From assembly GCF_932526225.1 (NCBI RefSeq), contig NC_064036.1, positions 10,843,181 to 10,907,180 of the forward strand: a DNA stretch of 64,000 bases, in the 5' to 3' direction. The notes under the pieces were generated by a model. The model worked only from the letters and a program-made list of their open reading frames with translations, made no database searches and was not told the origin of the DNA. Source of the stretch: Nematostella vectensis (Eukaryota > Cnidaria > Anthozoa > Actiniaria > Edwardsiidae). Of the stretch, positions 1 to 11,800 are shown in pieces (position 1 is the first letter of the stretch; each line of letters begins with the position of its first letter). A program made the translations under genes and the position numbers.

Positions 1-351
1 GTGATTGTTTTCGCGTAAGTTTGCTATTTAGTTGCTTTCTTCGCTTGTTATTGCACGTAGCAAGTTGCATGGTAAACATATTTCCCAGCAAATAACTACA
101 CTTGAACCTCGATCTCTATAATAAAGAACGAAAAACAGTTCAAGTTATTAGGATCAGAGACTCGTTAACCGTTCCTGTGTTCTAGACGAGAGAGACTCCT
201 GAAATTAATTCGAATTGGCGTGGAGTTTGGTTTTGGTTGGGCTGGTGTTTTATTGGAATTGTATAACGCCATTCACAACCCAAAATCTGTTTAGCAAGTT
301 TTCCTACTCAATTCCCCAATTCAAATATTATTGCCTTTTATTCCCTAACAG
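1..351 (+). other. Intron of PEX5
   Basis: AT-rich sequence before the acceptor at 350-351. I see no earlier PEX5 exon here, so this is taken as intron running off the window edge. Confidence 0.6.
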
Positions 352-642
352 GTCGGTCTTGGCGTGCTTTTCAATCTCTCCGGCGAATACGACAAAGCAG
401 TCGATTGTTTCCAGGCCGCGGTGATTGCGCGGCCGGAAGACGCCTTACTATGGAATAGACTGGGCGCGACTCTTGCAAACGGCGGGCGCAGCGAGGAAGC
501 GGTCGACGCGTACAGACATGCGCTGTCATACAGTCCAGGTTTCATCCGTTGTCGTTACAACCTCGGTATCAGTTGCATCAACTTGAGCGCACATCAACAG
601 GCGGTGGAGCATTTTCTTACGGCGCTTAACATGCAGAGGAAG
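352..642 (+). CDS. PEX5: PEX5 exon: last TPR repeats
   Basis: The exon follows a pyrimidine-rich tract ending in AG at 350-351 and ends at AAG before the donor GTACGA at 643. It is 97 codons in phase 0 and covers roughly TPR5-TPR7 of the receptor. It is GC-richer than the surrounding intron DNA, as expected of coding sequence. Confidence 0.93.
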
Positions 643-1173
643 GTACGATAGGACCTATCAAGCAATCGGCAGTTTTCATAACAATTGAGGGTCCTGTGGA
701 CGCGAGAAAGAAAGTCAGCTGTCGTTTACGCTTAAATTACAACGGAACCCCTGGGGTTAGAAAAAGAAGGCCGATTTGGCCCGTAGAATCGTTCATAAGA
801 AATATTACCATTGCGACCACCACCTTAGATAAATCCTTATTAACATCCAAAAAAACATAATCTACCTATTATCCAATCTCTCAAACATTCTGACCTTTCG
901 TGCAGCAGACTCTTTTTACTCTGCGGAAAGAAAGGTTGCTTCCCTCGCGTTCCCACCCCTTTCTGGCCAAGGTTTAGATGTGTTCTTTTCCAGGGTGGTG
1001 TCGGTTCTGATGGCACCGTAACCACGATGTCGGACAACATCTGGTCCACTTTACGGATGACACTATCGCTCATGGGACGGTCCGACTTGCACAAGGCTGT
1101 GGATAAGCGAGACCTTGATCGACTTAACGAGGTGTTTTCCCATGAATCAGAGCCCGTGCCGGTTATGGTATAA
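352..1173 (+). CDS. PEX5: PEX5, peroxisomal targeting signal 1 receptor (C-terminal part, two exons)
   Basis: This is the 3' end of the gene for the cytosolic receptor that binds the C-terminal SKL-type signal of peroxisomal matrix proteins and docks them at the peroxisomal membrane. Two exons are visible, 352-642 and 994-1173, both in phase 0, giving 156 residues. The first encodes the last TPR repeats, with the family landmarks [13 protein letters not shown] and [11 protein letters not shown]; the Asn residues there belong to the peptide-binding surface in known PEX5. The second encodes the C-terminal helical segment with DNIWSTLR, as in PEX5. The N-terminal half (WxxxF/Y motifs, early TPRs) lies before the window. 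The tail after DLDRLNEVF adds 11 residues that I do not recognise from the family and that overlap a 75-bp tandem repeat. Identification is by recalled family similarity and is firm. Confidence 0.94.
994..1173 (+). CDS. PEX5: PEX5 terminal exon
   Basis: The acceptor TTTTCCAG ends at 993. The 60-codon exon, stop included, starts with a Gly/Thr-rich linker, then the conserved DNIWSTLR helix and a DLDRLNEVF segment, and stops with TAA at 1171-1173. The last codons lie in the first unit of a 75-bp tandem repeat that continues into the 3' region. Confidence 0.92.
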   Translation, partial: GGVGSDGTVTTMSDNIWSTLRMTLSLMGRSDLHKAVDKRDLDRLNEVFSHESEPVPVMV

Positions 1174-1338
1174 CACAGCATCATCCAGCTTGATTGATTT
1201 AACGAGGTGTTTCTTCACAAATGAGAACCCGTCCCAGTCATGGTATAACACAGCATCGACCAGCTTGATCGACTTAACGAGGTGTTTCTCACGATTTAGA
1301 ACCGGTCATGGTTTGCCATCATTTTATTGACGTGACAA
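1114..1338 (+). repeat. 75-bp tandem repeat across the PEX5 stop codon
   Basis: The phrase CTTGATYGAYTTAACGAGG starts at 1114, 1189 and 1264, exactly 75 bp apart. Each unit continues with similar text including CATGGTATAACACAGCATC in the first two copies. The first unit encodes the PEX5 C-terminus and stop; later units are untranslated and increasingly diverged, and a fragment of a fourth may follow near 1340. Confidence 0.9.
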
Positions 1339-1404
1339 GTGCTTCATCACGAATGGGAACCCGTAGCAATCATGTTACGACAATATAAGCTTTCAAGTTT
1401 TCTC

Positions 1405-1618
1405 TAAGGGCGCGTTTTTTTTTTACTCGTGATTCCAGAATGAGAATAATTAGAAGAAAAAAAGCGCGCGTTCGTCTATCCCGCGTTCCGATTCCGGAAT
1501 GGAATGAAGGCCATTTCACCCATTCTGCTTCCTGTAGCAGAATGACTCGAATGCCATTTTGAACATTCTCTACCAACCATTCCCATTCTAGAATGATAGG
1601 GGAAAAAACTCACCCTAA
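1405..1618. mobile_element. MITE with GGGCGCG ends, copy 1
   Basis: A 214-bp interval bounded by TAA on both sides, with inverted ends starting GGGCGCGTTTTT on the left and, read inward from the right, GGGTGAGTTTTTT. Its interior has short palindromes such as CATTCCGGAATGG-type blocks and CTACAGG/CCTGTAG pairs. A second copy lies at 39736-39941 with the same TAA flanks. A 3-bp TAA target duplication suggests a PIF/Harbinger-like non-autonomous element; that class is inferred. Confidence 0.8.
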
Positions 1619-2134
1619 AAGAACCCTGGTTTTGGTACTGCAAACTTCAAACTAAAAAAGATTTGGAAACCAAAAAACCATGATACGAACGGAAATAGAC
1701 TTGTCCTTGGTTATGGCTCAAAAGAGGACCATACAAAGAATGTACAAGACTGGAGGGTTGGTATAAACAGTGTTAGCAAAGGCCACAAAATACACGCCGT
1801 TTATGCGCTATTGTTTTCAGAGTATTTCCGAGATGAATGAATGATTTTAATATTTTTTTTATCTAATACGCTTTAATGACCATACTAAAATAAAATGTTT
1901 TCTTATGCAAGTGGCGTAGTGTGCATGTGAACAGTAGTAGATAAACAAAAACACTCTGATCAATCTGGCACATTTATTCTTTGCAGATCACTGCACACAA
2001 TGCTTATTTGATTCATTTCCCATATCCTATCTAGTTATATATATATTAGCATTAGAAGATTTCAAACATTGACAACTGCCGATAAGGTATTAGGAGCCAT
2101 GTTTTAAGCCTAGGATAAAAGTAGGCACACATTT

Positions 2135-2262
2135 AGACCTAGTTTAGACGCCGTTATTTTCAGGTTCCGTTTTACAAATGCAAATGCGTGCAAATTGTTC
2201 TATATGTTTATTTACATATTGAATGGCACATGAAAAGAACGGCGTTTGCCCTAGGCCTTAGA
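2135..2262. repeat. Imperfect inverted repeat
   Basis: CCTAGTTTAGACGCCGTT near the left end pairs imperfectly with AACGGCGTTTGCCCTAGG near the right end. The interior is AT-rich. It looks like an old palindromic MITE. Confidence 0.45.
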
Positions 2263-2633
2263 ATACTTATTTTGTCTGGGTGTAAGCCTTTAAAAATCAT
2301 TTGTTGAACTTATTGGTAGGTGGTACAGTAGCTCCCCCTTACCTCGACAACTAAAACAAATGATGGACCCCCGCTTGTCCTAACGATACATCGTTAAACA
2401 GACGCTAAGTATGTACGGGGTTTGATAAGGTTCCATTTTCTAGAAATCTAGAAATCAGTGATAAAATATATTTCATTAAAAATACTAGTTACACAGGGCT
2501 TTGCTATTTAACGAAATGTGAGCGTTCAGGAAACTTACTAGATTATTAAGGGCCCTTGCTTAATAATAATCCTATATATGTATTTTTTAATTTCCCACAG
2601 CTAATAGTGTAAGAAAAGATATTATTTGCTACT

Positions 2634-2639
2634 TTTATT
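2634..2639 (-). promoter_or_regulatory. Likely polyadenylation signal of dystrobrevin
   Basis: AATAAA on the minus strand (TTTATT on the plus strand), about 80 nt downstream of the dystrobrevin stop codon. It is the first such hexamer on that side, and its position is plausible for a short 3' UTR. Confidence 0.5.
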
Positions 2640-2720
2640 ACAAAAAATAATAACTTGCCAACATATATACGATAATATTATCCAGATATTAAGAGTCAGG
2701 ATATCCCTGATGGCGACTGT

Positions 2721-2831
2721 TTATCGATGTGCCCATCGCTTCATAGCTTCTTGCCACTCCATGTCCTCGTCGTCCGTTCGTAGCGTGCCTTCGTCGTCAT
2801 CCGTCTGAATGTAGCTCTCATCGTCAGTCAT
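2721..2831 (-). CDS. DTN: Dystrobrevin exon 22 (stop)
   Basis: 111 nt encoding residues 764-799: acidic [15 protein letters not shown], then [12 protein letters not shown] and TAA. The acceptor CGCCAG at 2832-2837 is the phase-compatible choice. It does not resemble the vertebrate C-terminus. Confidence 0.7.
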   Translation of the reverse strand: MTDDESYIQTDDDEGTLRTDDEDMEWQEAMKRWAHR

Positions 2832-5800
2832 CTGGCGAATCAGGGAAAGTCTAACGTAAATGTATGAAAAAAAAACACTTCACCACCCTCAAGGACCTGG
2901 AGCTGGTTCCATATGCGTGCCCCATACCATACCTCATATTTTGCATGAGTAAACGTGCAGCCCCCACCCTGATCCTTAACTCCTTTCCTAATCTCGGTAA
3001 CCGTACCTGTGTCCCCCCCCCCCCTTTTCTAATCTCGGTAACCGTACCTGTGCCCCCCCCTTTTTCCTAATCTCGGCAACCGTACCTGTGCCCCCCTCTT
3101 TCCTAATCTCGGTAACCGTACCTGTGCCCCCCCCTCTTCCCTAATCTTGGTAACCGTACCTGTGCCCCCCCCCTCTTTCCTAATCTCGGTAACCGTACCT
3201 GTGCCCCCCCTCTCTTTCCTAATCTCGGTAACCGTACCTGTGCCCCCCCCCCTCTTTCCTAATCTCGGTAACCGTACCTGTGCCCCCCCTCTTTCCTAAT
3301 CTCGGTAACCGTACCTGTGCCCCCCCCTCTTTCCTAATCTCGGTAACCGTACCTGTGCCCCCCCTCTTTCCTTATCTCGGTAACCGTACCTGTGCCCCCC
3401 CTCTTTCCTTATCTCGGTAACCGTACCTGTGCCCCCTCCTCTTTCCTAACCTCGGTAACCGTACCTGTGCCCCCCCCTCTTTCCTTATCTCGGTAACCGT
3501 ACCTGTGCCCCCCCTCTTTCCTTATCTCGGTAACCGTACCTGTGCCCCCCTCTTTTCTAATCTCGGTAACCGTACCTGTGCCCCTCCCTCTTTCCTAATC
3601 TCGGTTACCGTACCTGTGTCCTGGAAGAGTACTTGGGTTCATTTGCCCGCAGGTGCGCCTCGTCATCATCTGTATCTGTGTCTGTGCGATCGCTGTCTCC
3701 GCGTCGAAGTGCTCGTTTGCCGCTGTTTTTATTGACGCCGTTTGTGGTGCCATTAGTCAGGTTTGCCGCGCTGCTCGGCTCACCTCCGCGTAAGGAGTGC
3801 CTCATCTGCGTCACCTGATGGCAAGACATGGGTTAACAGACTCGTCCCCATAGGGGGGATGATCTGTATCGCAAAGCAGTATTAGCATTGCGGGAAGACG
3901 GGCGTGACTAGACTCCTACAAGCATAAAACACGAGGCGCGCACAATATTATTGAGATAAAACGGCCAAGAGTCCGTTTATAACAGAACCCGTTGCGCGCC
4001 TGTCTTGTTAATCGTTTTCTTGTCCCAGTCTCTCTAAAGCTGGGTACGACAGAAGGTTGAAAAGGTATGTTAAACGCCTCTGTGAAACAGAGTAGTTGCG
4101 TTGAAGTTTCGAGCGTTAGCCCTTCGTCGGAGCAAAAGAAATAGGACTCTGTTTCAGAGAGGCGCTCAACATACCTTTTCAACCTTGTGTTGATTTAGTT
4201 TTTCTACAGTTTGTCTGTAGTCTTTCTAGTTATACCACTGGGTATGAGGCTTCCTCGACTCGGCTATATTCCCACCACAGGCTACCCGGTTTTACCTGTT
4301 GTTCTAGAGCGTCTAGGTCCAGACCGCTTGGGTCGTTTGGTTTCGGTAGAACAATGGTCACTGAATCTTCATCTTCTGAAAAAAGGTAATAAAGAAAATC
4401 ACTCAGCCACTTTGTTTAACATTTCAAAAGCAATACTTGCTTGAATTTAACCGATGGGAAAAAGTCACTTTGCGTGACTATGTCATTTTTCGGGAGCACT
4501 GAATGACAATATTATTTGAAATTAGTTTTGAAGGTGAGACAAAATAATGACTTCTCCAAGCAAGGCTGCACAAGAAATGATAATGATCAGAATGGAAATA
4601 GTATAATACTGTAAATCTAAAACTATTTTCGTTTTCTTTCCCTTTCCTGCATACGTTAGCCCACACGCTGTGTCCACCTCAAGCTACGACCAAATAGTGT
4701 AAAGAGATTTTTCAACTGGCTATGAAGCAAACTCGTCTCCTTTCGCGAGTTATTCGTTGTCGCGAAAAGGACCGCTAACAGAGTCATTACAAGATAAGCT
4801 GTCACTCACCCGAGTTAAGCTCCTTCACAAGCGATGACATCGCATTTGTCACAGAATCCGCCGCTAGTAAAAGATCTTGTCTCAAGTTTCGCGTCAATGA
4901 TGGCGACCCAGCCTGGTCACCGAACGCCTGCTTAATATCACCGTCCACGCCACTGAGCTTGCTAGAATCAGGCGACATTGGGGTTCCTGGTGTTTGAGGA
5001 GTAGAGGCTTTGGAGAAGAGGCCTGGGGCGGGTGAGGCAGCAATGTGTTGGGCCTTTGGGCTGCGCGCGACTCGAGGTGAACCCGCCTGGAAACCAAAAA
5101 AAATATATCAATATGGGCGAGTACTGGATATCACATGTGTTTTATGTAAACTTGATATTCTCAACAGGAGTTGAGAAGTGATGATCATACCAATGCGTGT
5201 ATGAATCGCAGTGGTTTCGCCCACGTCTACAAAAGTCGCTTTGCCTATCACTATTATCATTCAAAATAACGATGGAAAATAAGAGTTGATTTACTTAATA
5301 GCGAAAAAATGACAGTTGTTAGAATCAATACTTTGACCAGATGTTCTAGCGATTTTATTAATGGAATATAAGTCAAATATAAGTCAATCGCGTTACTTAA
5401 CCAATGACGAATTTAACCGATAATCGGTGCTGAAGGTACTTTAAAGGGAAATACACCGAACCGCCAAATGAAATGTTGAGTTAAAAACATGACGCCTAGA
5501 TTTCTTAGCAGTTTTCCAAACAGCAGGTGAACAAATAAGACAACAGTGGCATCCTTCCTTATTCCCTCTCAATTTACCGCTGACAAGACTTCGCGAACCT
5601 TCCGCCCTTTCAGACTTTACAAAAGCAATTTGACTACAATCTTCCGTCTAATTTTAGATATCGGAAACCCACCCACGAACTCACCGAGTTTACAATACAA
5701 TCCATTTGGTCTAATCCTCTGCTTAAGAGATAAATTATCTAATGGTTTTTTCAATGATAATTGCTTAAGGGAAGGAAATCAACCAGAACAAGGTTAACTT

Positions 5801-8800
5801 GTCAAAGGCAGGTTATTAGATAGTAATAAAAAGCAACTTCTTTATACCTATTTGTTGTTATATCTTCTTTTAGAATAAATAACACCGATCCATGTGTTTT
5901 TATAGTCCCGTTAAAAGCGATTCTTTTAATGATGCAAGCCTTTAAAAGCTGCTTTTAAAAACGTAAAAATAGAACGTTTTCTTTGAGTGTTTGAAAATCA
6001 TAGCCTTAAACAACGACAACAACAACAGCCGACGCTGTGACGTCTTTAGAAAGTAGAGCAATATATATTCTAAAAGGTGCAAACAACTAAGGATGATTCC
6101 CCTTTGTTTAGTACCCATTGTATTGTACCAAATATGCCACTAACGATTCTTAAATAAGCACTGGCTGACTTAGGGTTATTCTTGAAATATCTACCACATA
6201 CATCGAGCAAACAATTAGCCGAATTTTTCATCCCTAAACTAATTTACCAAATTATTTGGGACTAGGTCAAATACTCGCTCGACGATCCAGTGTCCTTTGC
6301 GGGCGCTCCCAAAGTGGAGCTTTGGATCCTCGAGCATGGGTCAAATAGTTTTATGTGTTGTGTGTGAAGTGTTGGTATATTCAGTGTTGCACATCAATTT
6401 AAGCATTGATTTAAGGTTTAAACCTTTTTGAACTTTACTAACATACCTTTTAATATTCTTTACTATCCTAAATACCTATCCTAAATTCCATTCAAGAGCA
6501 CTCATCTTCTTGGCCGCAAAAAGAGTGACCGTGGAGTATGTACACTAAACTCATCTTTTTCTTTTCTTTTAAGCGACAATGTTGAATTGCATATTATATT
6601 TTTATACTTCAGACTATTGACAAAGGTAAGTATTTAAGCAATTATATAATATTTATCTTTTCTTTTTTATGTCGCCTTTTTTTTTCTTTTTTTTTTTTAA
6701 ATTTATTGTAAAAACAATTGGATATTTTTTATAACTCTCACGACGCACATTTACCTTGAAGACAAAGGGAGAGGATGAAGGGAACTTGCTGCATCCACCA
6801 AGTTTTGAAACAGTGTTCATGACAGTACAGGAGACACAAGGCGCTTCCAAACCCAGCCCAAACCATGTCCAAAATACATAGGAATTGGACAGCAAAGTAA
6901 AGACCAGGAAACACACAATCGTCCTCGGTTCTGGTATGGTGGCTCTGAGCGCGGTAAAAGACATTGCGGACATGGAGTGGGATCTTGAGTTGGTTCAAAT
7001 GATTCGCAGCGTTCTTCGAAATGGACGATTCAACCTTTTTTAACCGTATTTATAGTCTACGATTCAGACCTCGGACAAAAGAATTTCAAAGAAATAAAAG
7101 CGTATATTGAATAGTCTGTTGCGAACGGTGATTATCCACGCTTCAATACACGTATTATGCACAACAAGGTAGTTGCCACTACACAACACAAACGGGTCTC
7201 GGCTGGGTACAAAGACTCGACTAAGGGTCCTTCGTAAGGGCTTCCTCTATAAGAATTTCTATTGTGACTTCATAATAACTTAGTTTCCTGCATGAGAAAC
7301 AGCTATTTTTTATTCTAGAACTATATAAAGGAATGCTTGTGTAGTAATGATTTGTTCTTTCCCTCCTGAGTCTGACGTTTGTAAAGATGTGGTTATGGTC
7401 ATCGTTATTGTAAACTTTACGTTTTCCGATGACTTTAAAATAAATGGAATTGAGACTTCCAGTCTATTAGCTTTGACAATATAAAGCCGTAGGTTTTCAA
7501 ATTTCTTTTTTTACCCTGAAAATTGAAAGGTTTGAATATTTGAATGTCTGTATGACACAGTTTAGGAATTTGACGTTTCAAAAGATCAATCATTCAATTA
7601 CTTCAGATGCCATTGAGTTTCTTGTATTGTTATTTATATAATATTCATATAATACCATTACAGAACGTTGTCGAAAAGATCATTTGCCAGTTAGTAAGAA
7701 GCAAAGCTTTGTAGGGCAAGTATTTTTTAGTTATGGAGTGTAAAGTCTATCTAAAGGTCATGTTAAACGACAATTTTTCCTGCAACTTGCAACGTACAAA
7801 AACGTATGGTCTCTAATTTTCGCAAAATTGCGAGAACAACTGCCCCGTGTGTCACGTTTCTGCAACCCGAATTTGTTGTTGATTCGCCAACGTTACATTG
7901 CAACTTGCAAGAGAAAAAAACAACTAAACTTTTTCCCCGAAATACTTAGAATCACAGTTGTCATGAGAAAATACGAAATGTGAAAGATGTGTAAAGTACA
8001 TGAAAGTGTAAAGTCCAGTCCAAAAGTATGTCCATTTTTTTTTTGTTATTCTTCTTCTTATTATTAAACAAAGTGCTATTAAGAGGTATTTCGCGATCAC
8101 AAGGTCCCCCTCGAACATTGAAACAAGACGTCTCGATTCTATAAATAGTAAATCCGGCAAAACAGGTTTAGGATTTGTAACGCCCTGAATAAGGTATCGC
8201 AGAGGATATTGTTCTTGGGTATAAAATGCGGTGTATGGATGAGACCTATATACAAGCTTAATAACTTTATCCATTAATAAACTTCTTGTCAGTAAGTTAA
8301 AATCAAAGTTTTTTTAAGCTTTGATAGGGAATCAAACAGAGGACTTAAATTCAACGACTTTTATTTAAGTATCTAATTGAAATTTGTTTAAGTTACAAGA
8401 ATTACTATGGTAAACCCTCAAGGCTTATTTTCACTAGGAAAGTAAGACAAAACGGGGAAGGAAGCGGAAAAGTAATTATGCTTACTCCGCGTTTGACAAT
8501 AGCGCCAAGGAAGAGCAAGAAAAGAAAGGAAAATAGGTTTTCTATTTTTCCTTCTCCGCCTGCATCTGCTTGACGCTATCACCCGCGAAATAAGCATAAT
8601 ACTTTTCCGTTCCCTTTTGTCTCTTTCCTAGTGAAAAGCCGGCTTTAGAATTGACGATAAATACCGCAGGTTAAGTTTATTTAACGCTCCCCTTTCCAAC
8701 TAGCGTGGTTTCAACACGGGTAGCAACATCGCTCATACCACTGTTGTTGGCGGCGATGGTGATGCTATTTTTATCGTAGGCGGAATTTTGTTATTGTTGA

Positions 8801-11800
8801 TGTTTTACCCGTCATTGGGATATGATTTAACATTTTGATTCGCCTGCGTCACTTTACGCTTTTCCGCAGGGCTTTTTACAGCGATCAAAGTGAAAACTCT
8901 CCGAAAATTAAAAAGAAATCACATCGCTTTCGCGCGACCAAGCAAAACAAGATGGCGGCCAGACTAGACGCTCTGGCCTGCGCGCAAGGCAAGAAGCAAA
9001 GAAGCGTCACTCTTTGCAACGCAAGGCAAGAAGCAAAGAAGCGTCACTCTTTGCAAGATCACGTTTTCTCGGAATAAAGATCACGTTTTCACACCTCAAA
9101 CAGACATATCTATATTAGATCCTACACTAGTTCCCACGAATAAAGTAGCTCCTTAGCCAGCCAGGCGGACTTAGAACCCACTTCTGCGCTTGAATATACA
9201 CCATATTATTCCTGAGTTATTTTTGCTAATAGGAGTTTTGTACAAGGTATTTAGATGACCTTGTGTTCAGTCTCTTGCGCAAGTCTCTTTCATGGTCACC
9301 CCCGTAAAGGAAATTAGCACCTTGCTATTTGCACTATTGCGCGCACCATAGACTCTGATTAATAAACATCTACACAAAATATATAGAGTCCATAATGAAG
9401 TTTTTGTAGCCCGGCTTGGCAAAAACCTACGAGGTAGTGTATTCGAGGTAGCCGTATTCAATATAACATTCTTTTTTTTTCTTTTTAGAAAATATAGGAG
9501 TTACCGACGGTACGAGTTATCGGGATTGAACTGTAATCCGTTTCACCAACCAGAGTCGAGTAATTACCACTTTGGGTTGCTATGAACAGGGATTTAGTCT
9601 TAGGCGAAGCTTTCGATAAAAGCAGACCACAACAACAAATAAAAAACTAGTCCAGACCTGGGACTCTCTTTGCGCTCGACATTCTGGCCAGAATGTGGAG
9701 CGCAAAGAGAGTCCCAGGTCTGGACTAATAAAAAACATGATCTAACTTAAGGTAATAGTAAACGAGAAAAGCGAGCCAGTAGCATTATGAGTGAGATATG
9801 ACGAGGATGATGGTTTCGCACGAGAGTAAGTCTGGATGAAAGGCCTTGGGGACTGCGACTAAGTAAATAGTTGCTTATCGAGCTTAAAAATTATTTCTAA
9901 AACGTTTTTCAGCTCGAGAGATTTTTTGAGAGTAAGATAAATGGGATAGGAAAAGACAAACAGAGAAGAGAAAAATGAACGTTCAATGTTTAAAGAAAAT
10001 TTAATAGAAAAGGTAGCTTACAAGCCTTATTTCTAAAATTCTTAGAGTAAGGATACCATGAAAACTAAGTTAAATACCCCCTTTTCCCATGCTAAAACTA
10101 GATCCAATCGAGAGACCTTAGGCAGCAATAGTGATGAAATATGTTTTCTTTAAATATGTTAGAAAGCTACTAAAAGAAGGTATTTGGAGGTACGCATCTT
10201 GTTGTGAGCGATGGCAGCCTATTAACCGATCACTAGACAAGTTCCCTAGGGTTTCAAAAAAATCGTCCAAAGATATTTTTTAATCAAGTAATATATTTGA
10301 CCACGTCCATTAAGCTAGAGTGGCAGTTTAAAATACTGTTGATGAAAGCTCTGACTCGTGTCCGGTTGCAGTCCCCGACTTGCAGTATAAAGCAAAACCG
10401 ATTATTTTTTTTCCACGCGTTTTGAGCGGGATGGAGTTGTGGTAAGGTCGTGGTGAGGTAACTGGCAAAAACATCGCGGTCCTCACAAAAGCTAATTCGA
10501 TAAGCATTAGACAGTCTTTGTGGGAGAGAGTCGGAATTGTAATATTTTTTCTCCACAGGGATTCACTTTCTGTTTCCGGAATCTGAATGTTCGAAAATGG
10601 ACATGAATAGACAGCACCCAAAATGGAATTGAGATAGCTATATTCTAGACGCTTACCTAGAGTGTGAGTGATAAGGATGGTTCACAAACGTCGGACGAGT
10701 TTTGACAAACAAGTTCGTCCGAATGAGCCGAATGACGGCATCCAAGATCTATATATCATAACTTTTTATCCTGAATTACGCTATTTATATTAAAAAATCT
10801 TGCACTCTTAGGTATAAAAGACTTTTCTTAGTTATTAATAAGAAATGTTTAACGAATCCCTGAGGAAATGGTAAAATATATATATATCTAAAAACAAGTA
10901 CATCATTTATTTGGTCCTGGCCGGTGTTGCGTGACAAGGCCCATATCGCTATTCCCCGCAGACAAACACAAGGTCAGCGTTATTAAATTCTGTTTCTCTG
11001 TTTCTTTTTATCGGTATGTCCGTGACTTTAACTGCACCCCATCCAACAAGTCTTGAAGTGATTTCAGGATTATCTGGATTTCGCAAAACGAGGGAGTCAC
11101 ATTTCTATTCCATTGCAAATACCGAAAAAGAAAACTCAAGCGTTACACAGAATTGATTGCTTCTTCAATGGGCAACAACACGCCTGCTCCGCACATTGGA
11201 CTTCATGAGAGCACAAAATTGATCGGAATGAATCGCCTAACGGATCAAGGTATTTGGATTTAGTGTTGTCCCGATGAAACATATTTAAATATAAGCATAA
11301 AAAAAAGAAAAAACGTGGTGGAACAAGCGCACAATGAGATAAAGGTTATCGCATGTCTACATTTGTAATGAGAAGAAAAAAAGGTCACCGGCTTATTAAA
11401 CACCGATCATGATGTTATCTACCACGCTACGCGCACAGGCGCTACAGTTAAACCACCATATACACTACCTCGTACCATCTCGGCCTGGGAAGGAATAAGA
11501 AACACGTGCTTATCCGCAGTCGAGTATGCACACGCTAGAACGAATTCATCTTCTATCCCAGTGGGAACGTTACGCAAGGGGAAACAGCGAGCGTTTGACG
11601 GCCGTGCTAGAGGTCTGAAGGGTTGTCCTCAGTAAGAGTACGCAAAGGCGCATACACCCACAGGCTGCCCAAATTAAAACTCGTACTCGGTTTCTTCTCG
11701 GTCGATCAATTCAAAATGGCGTTTGATTACGCACAGGCGCGTACACTCGTCCCCAGGTTCTCCTCAGTCGATCGATTCAAATGGCGTTTGATTGGTAGTA

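Larger units (their letters stand above)
1174..2720. other. Convergent intergenic region, PEX5 to dystrobrevin
   Basis: AT-rich DNA between the PEX5 stop and the dystrobrevin stop. It holds the tail of the 75-bp repeat, a GGGCGCG-ended MITE (1405-1618), a degenerate inverted repeat near 2135-2262 and the likely dystrobrevin polyadenylation signal. I see no gene. Confidence 0.6.

Noticed and set aside
2973-3619. CRISPR-like regular repeat
   Set aside because: Units are contiguous with variable C-runs and no unique spacers, in an animal intron; it is a minisatellite.
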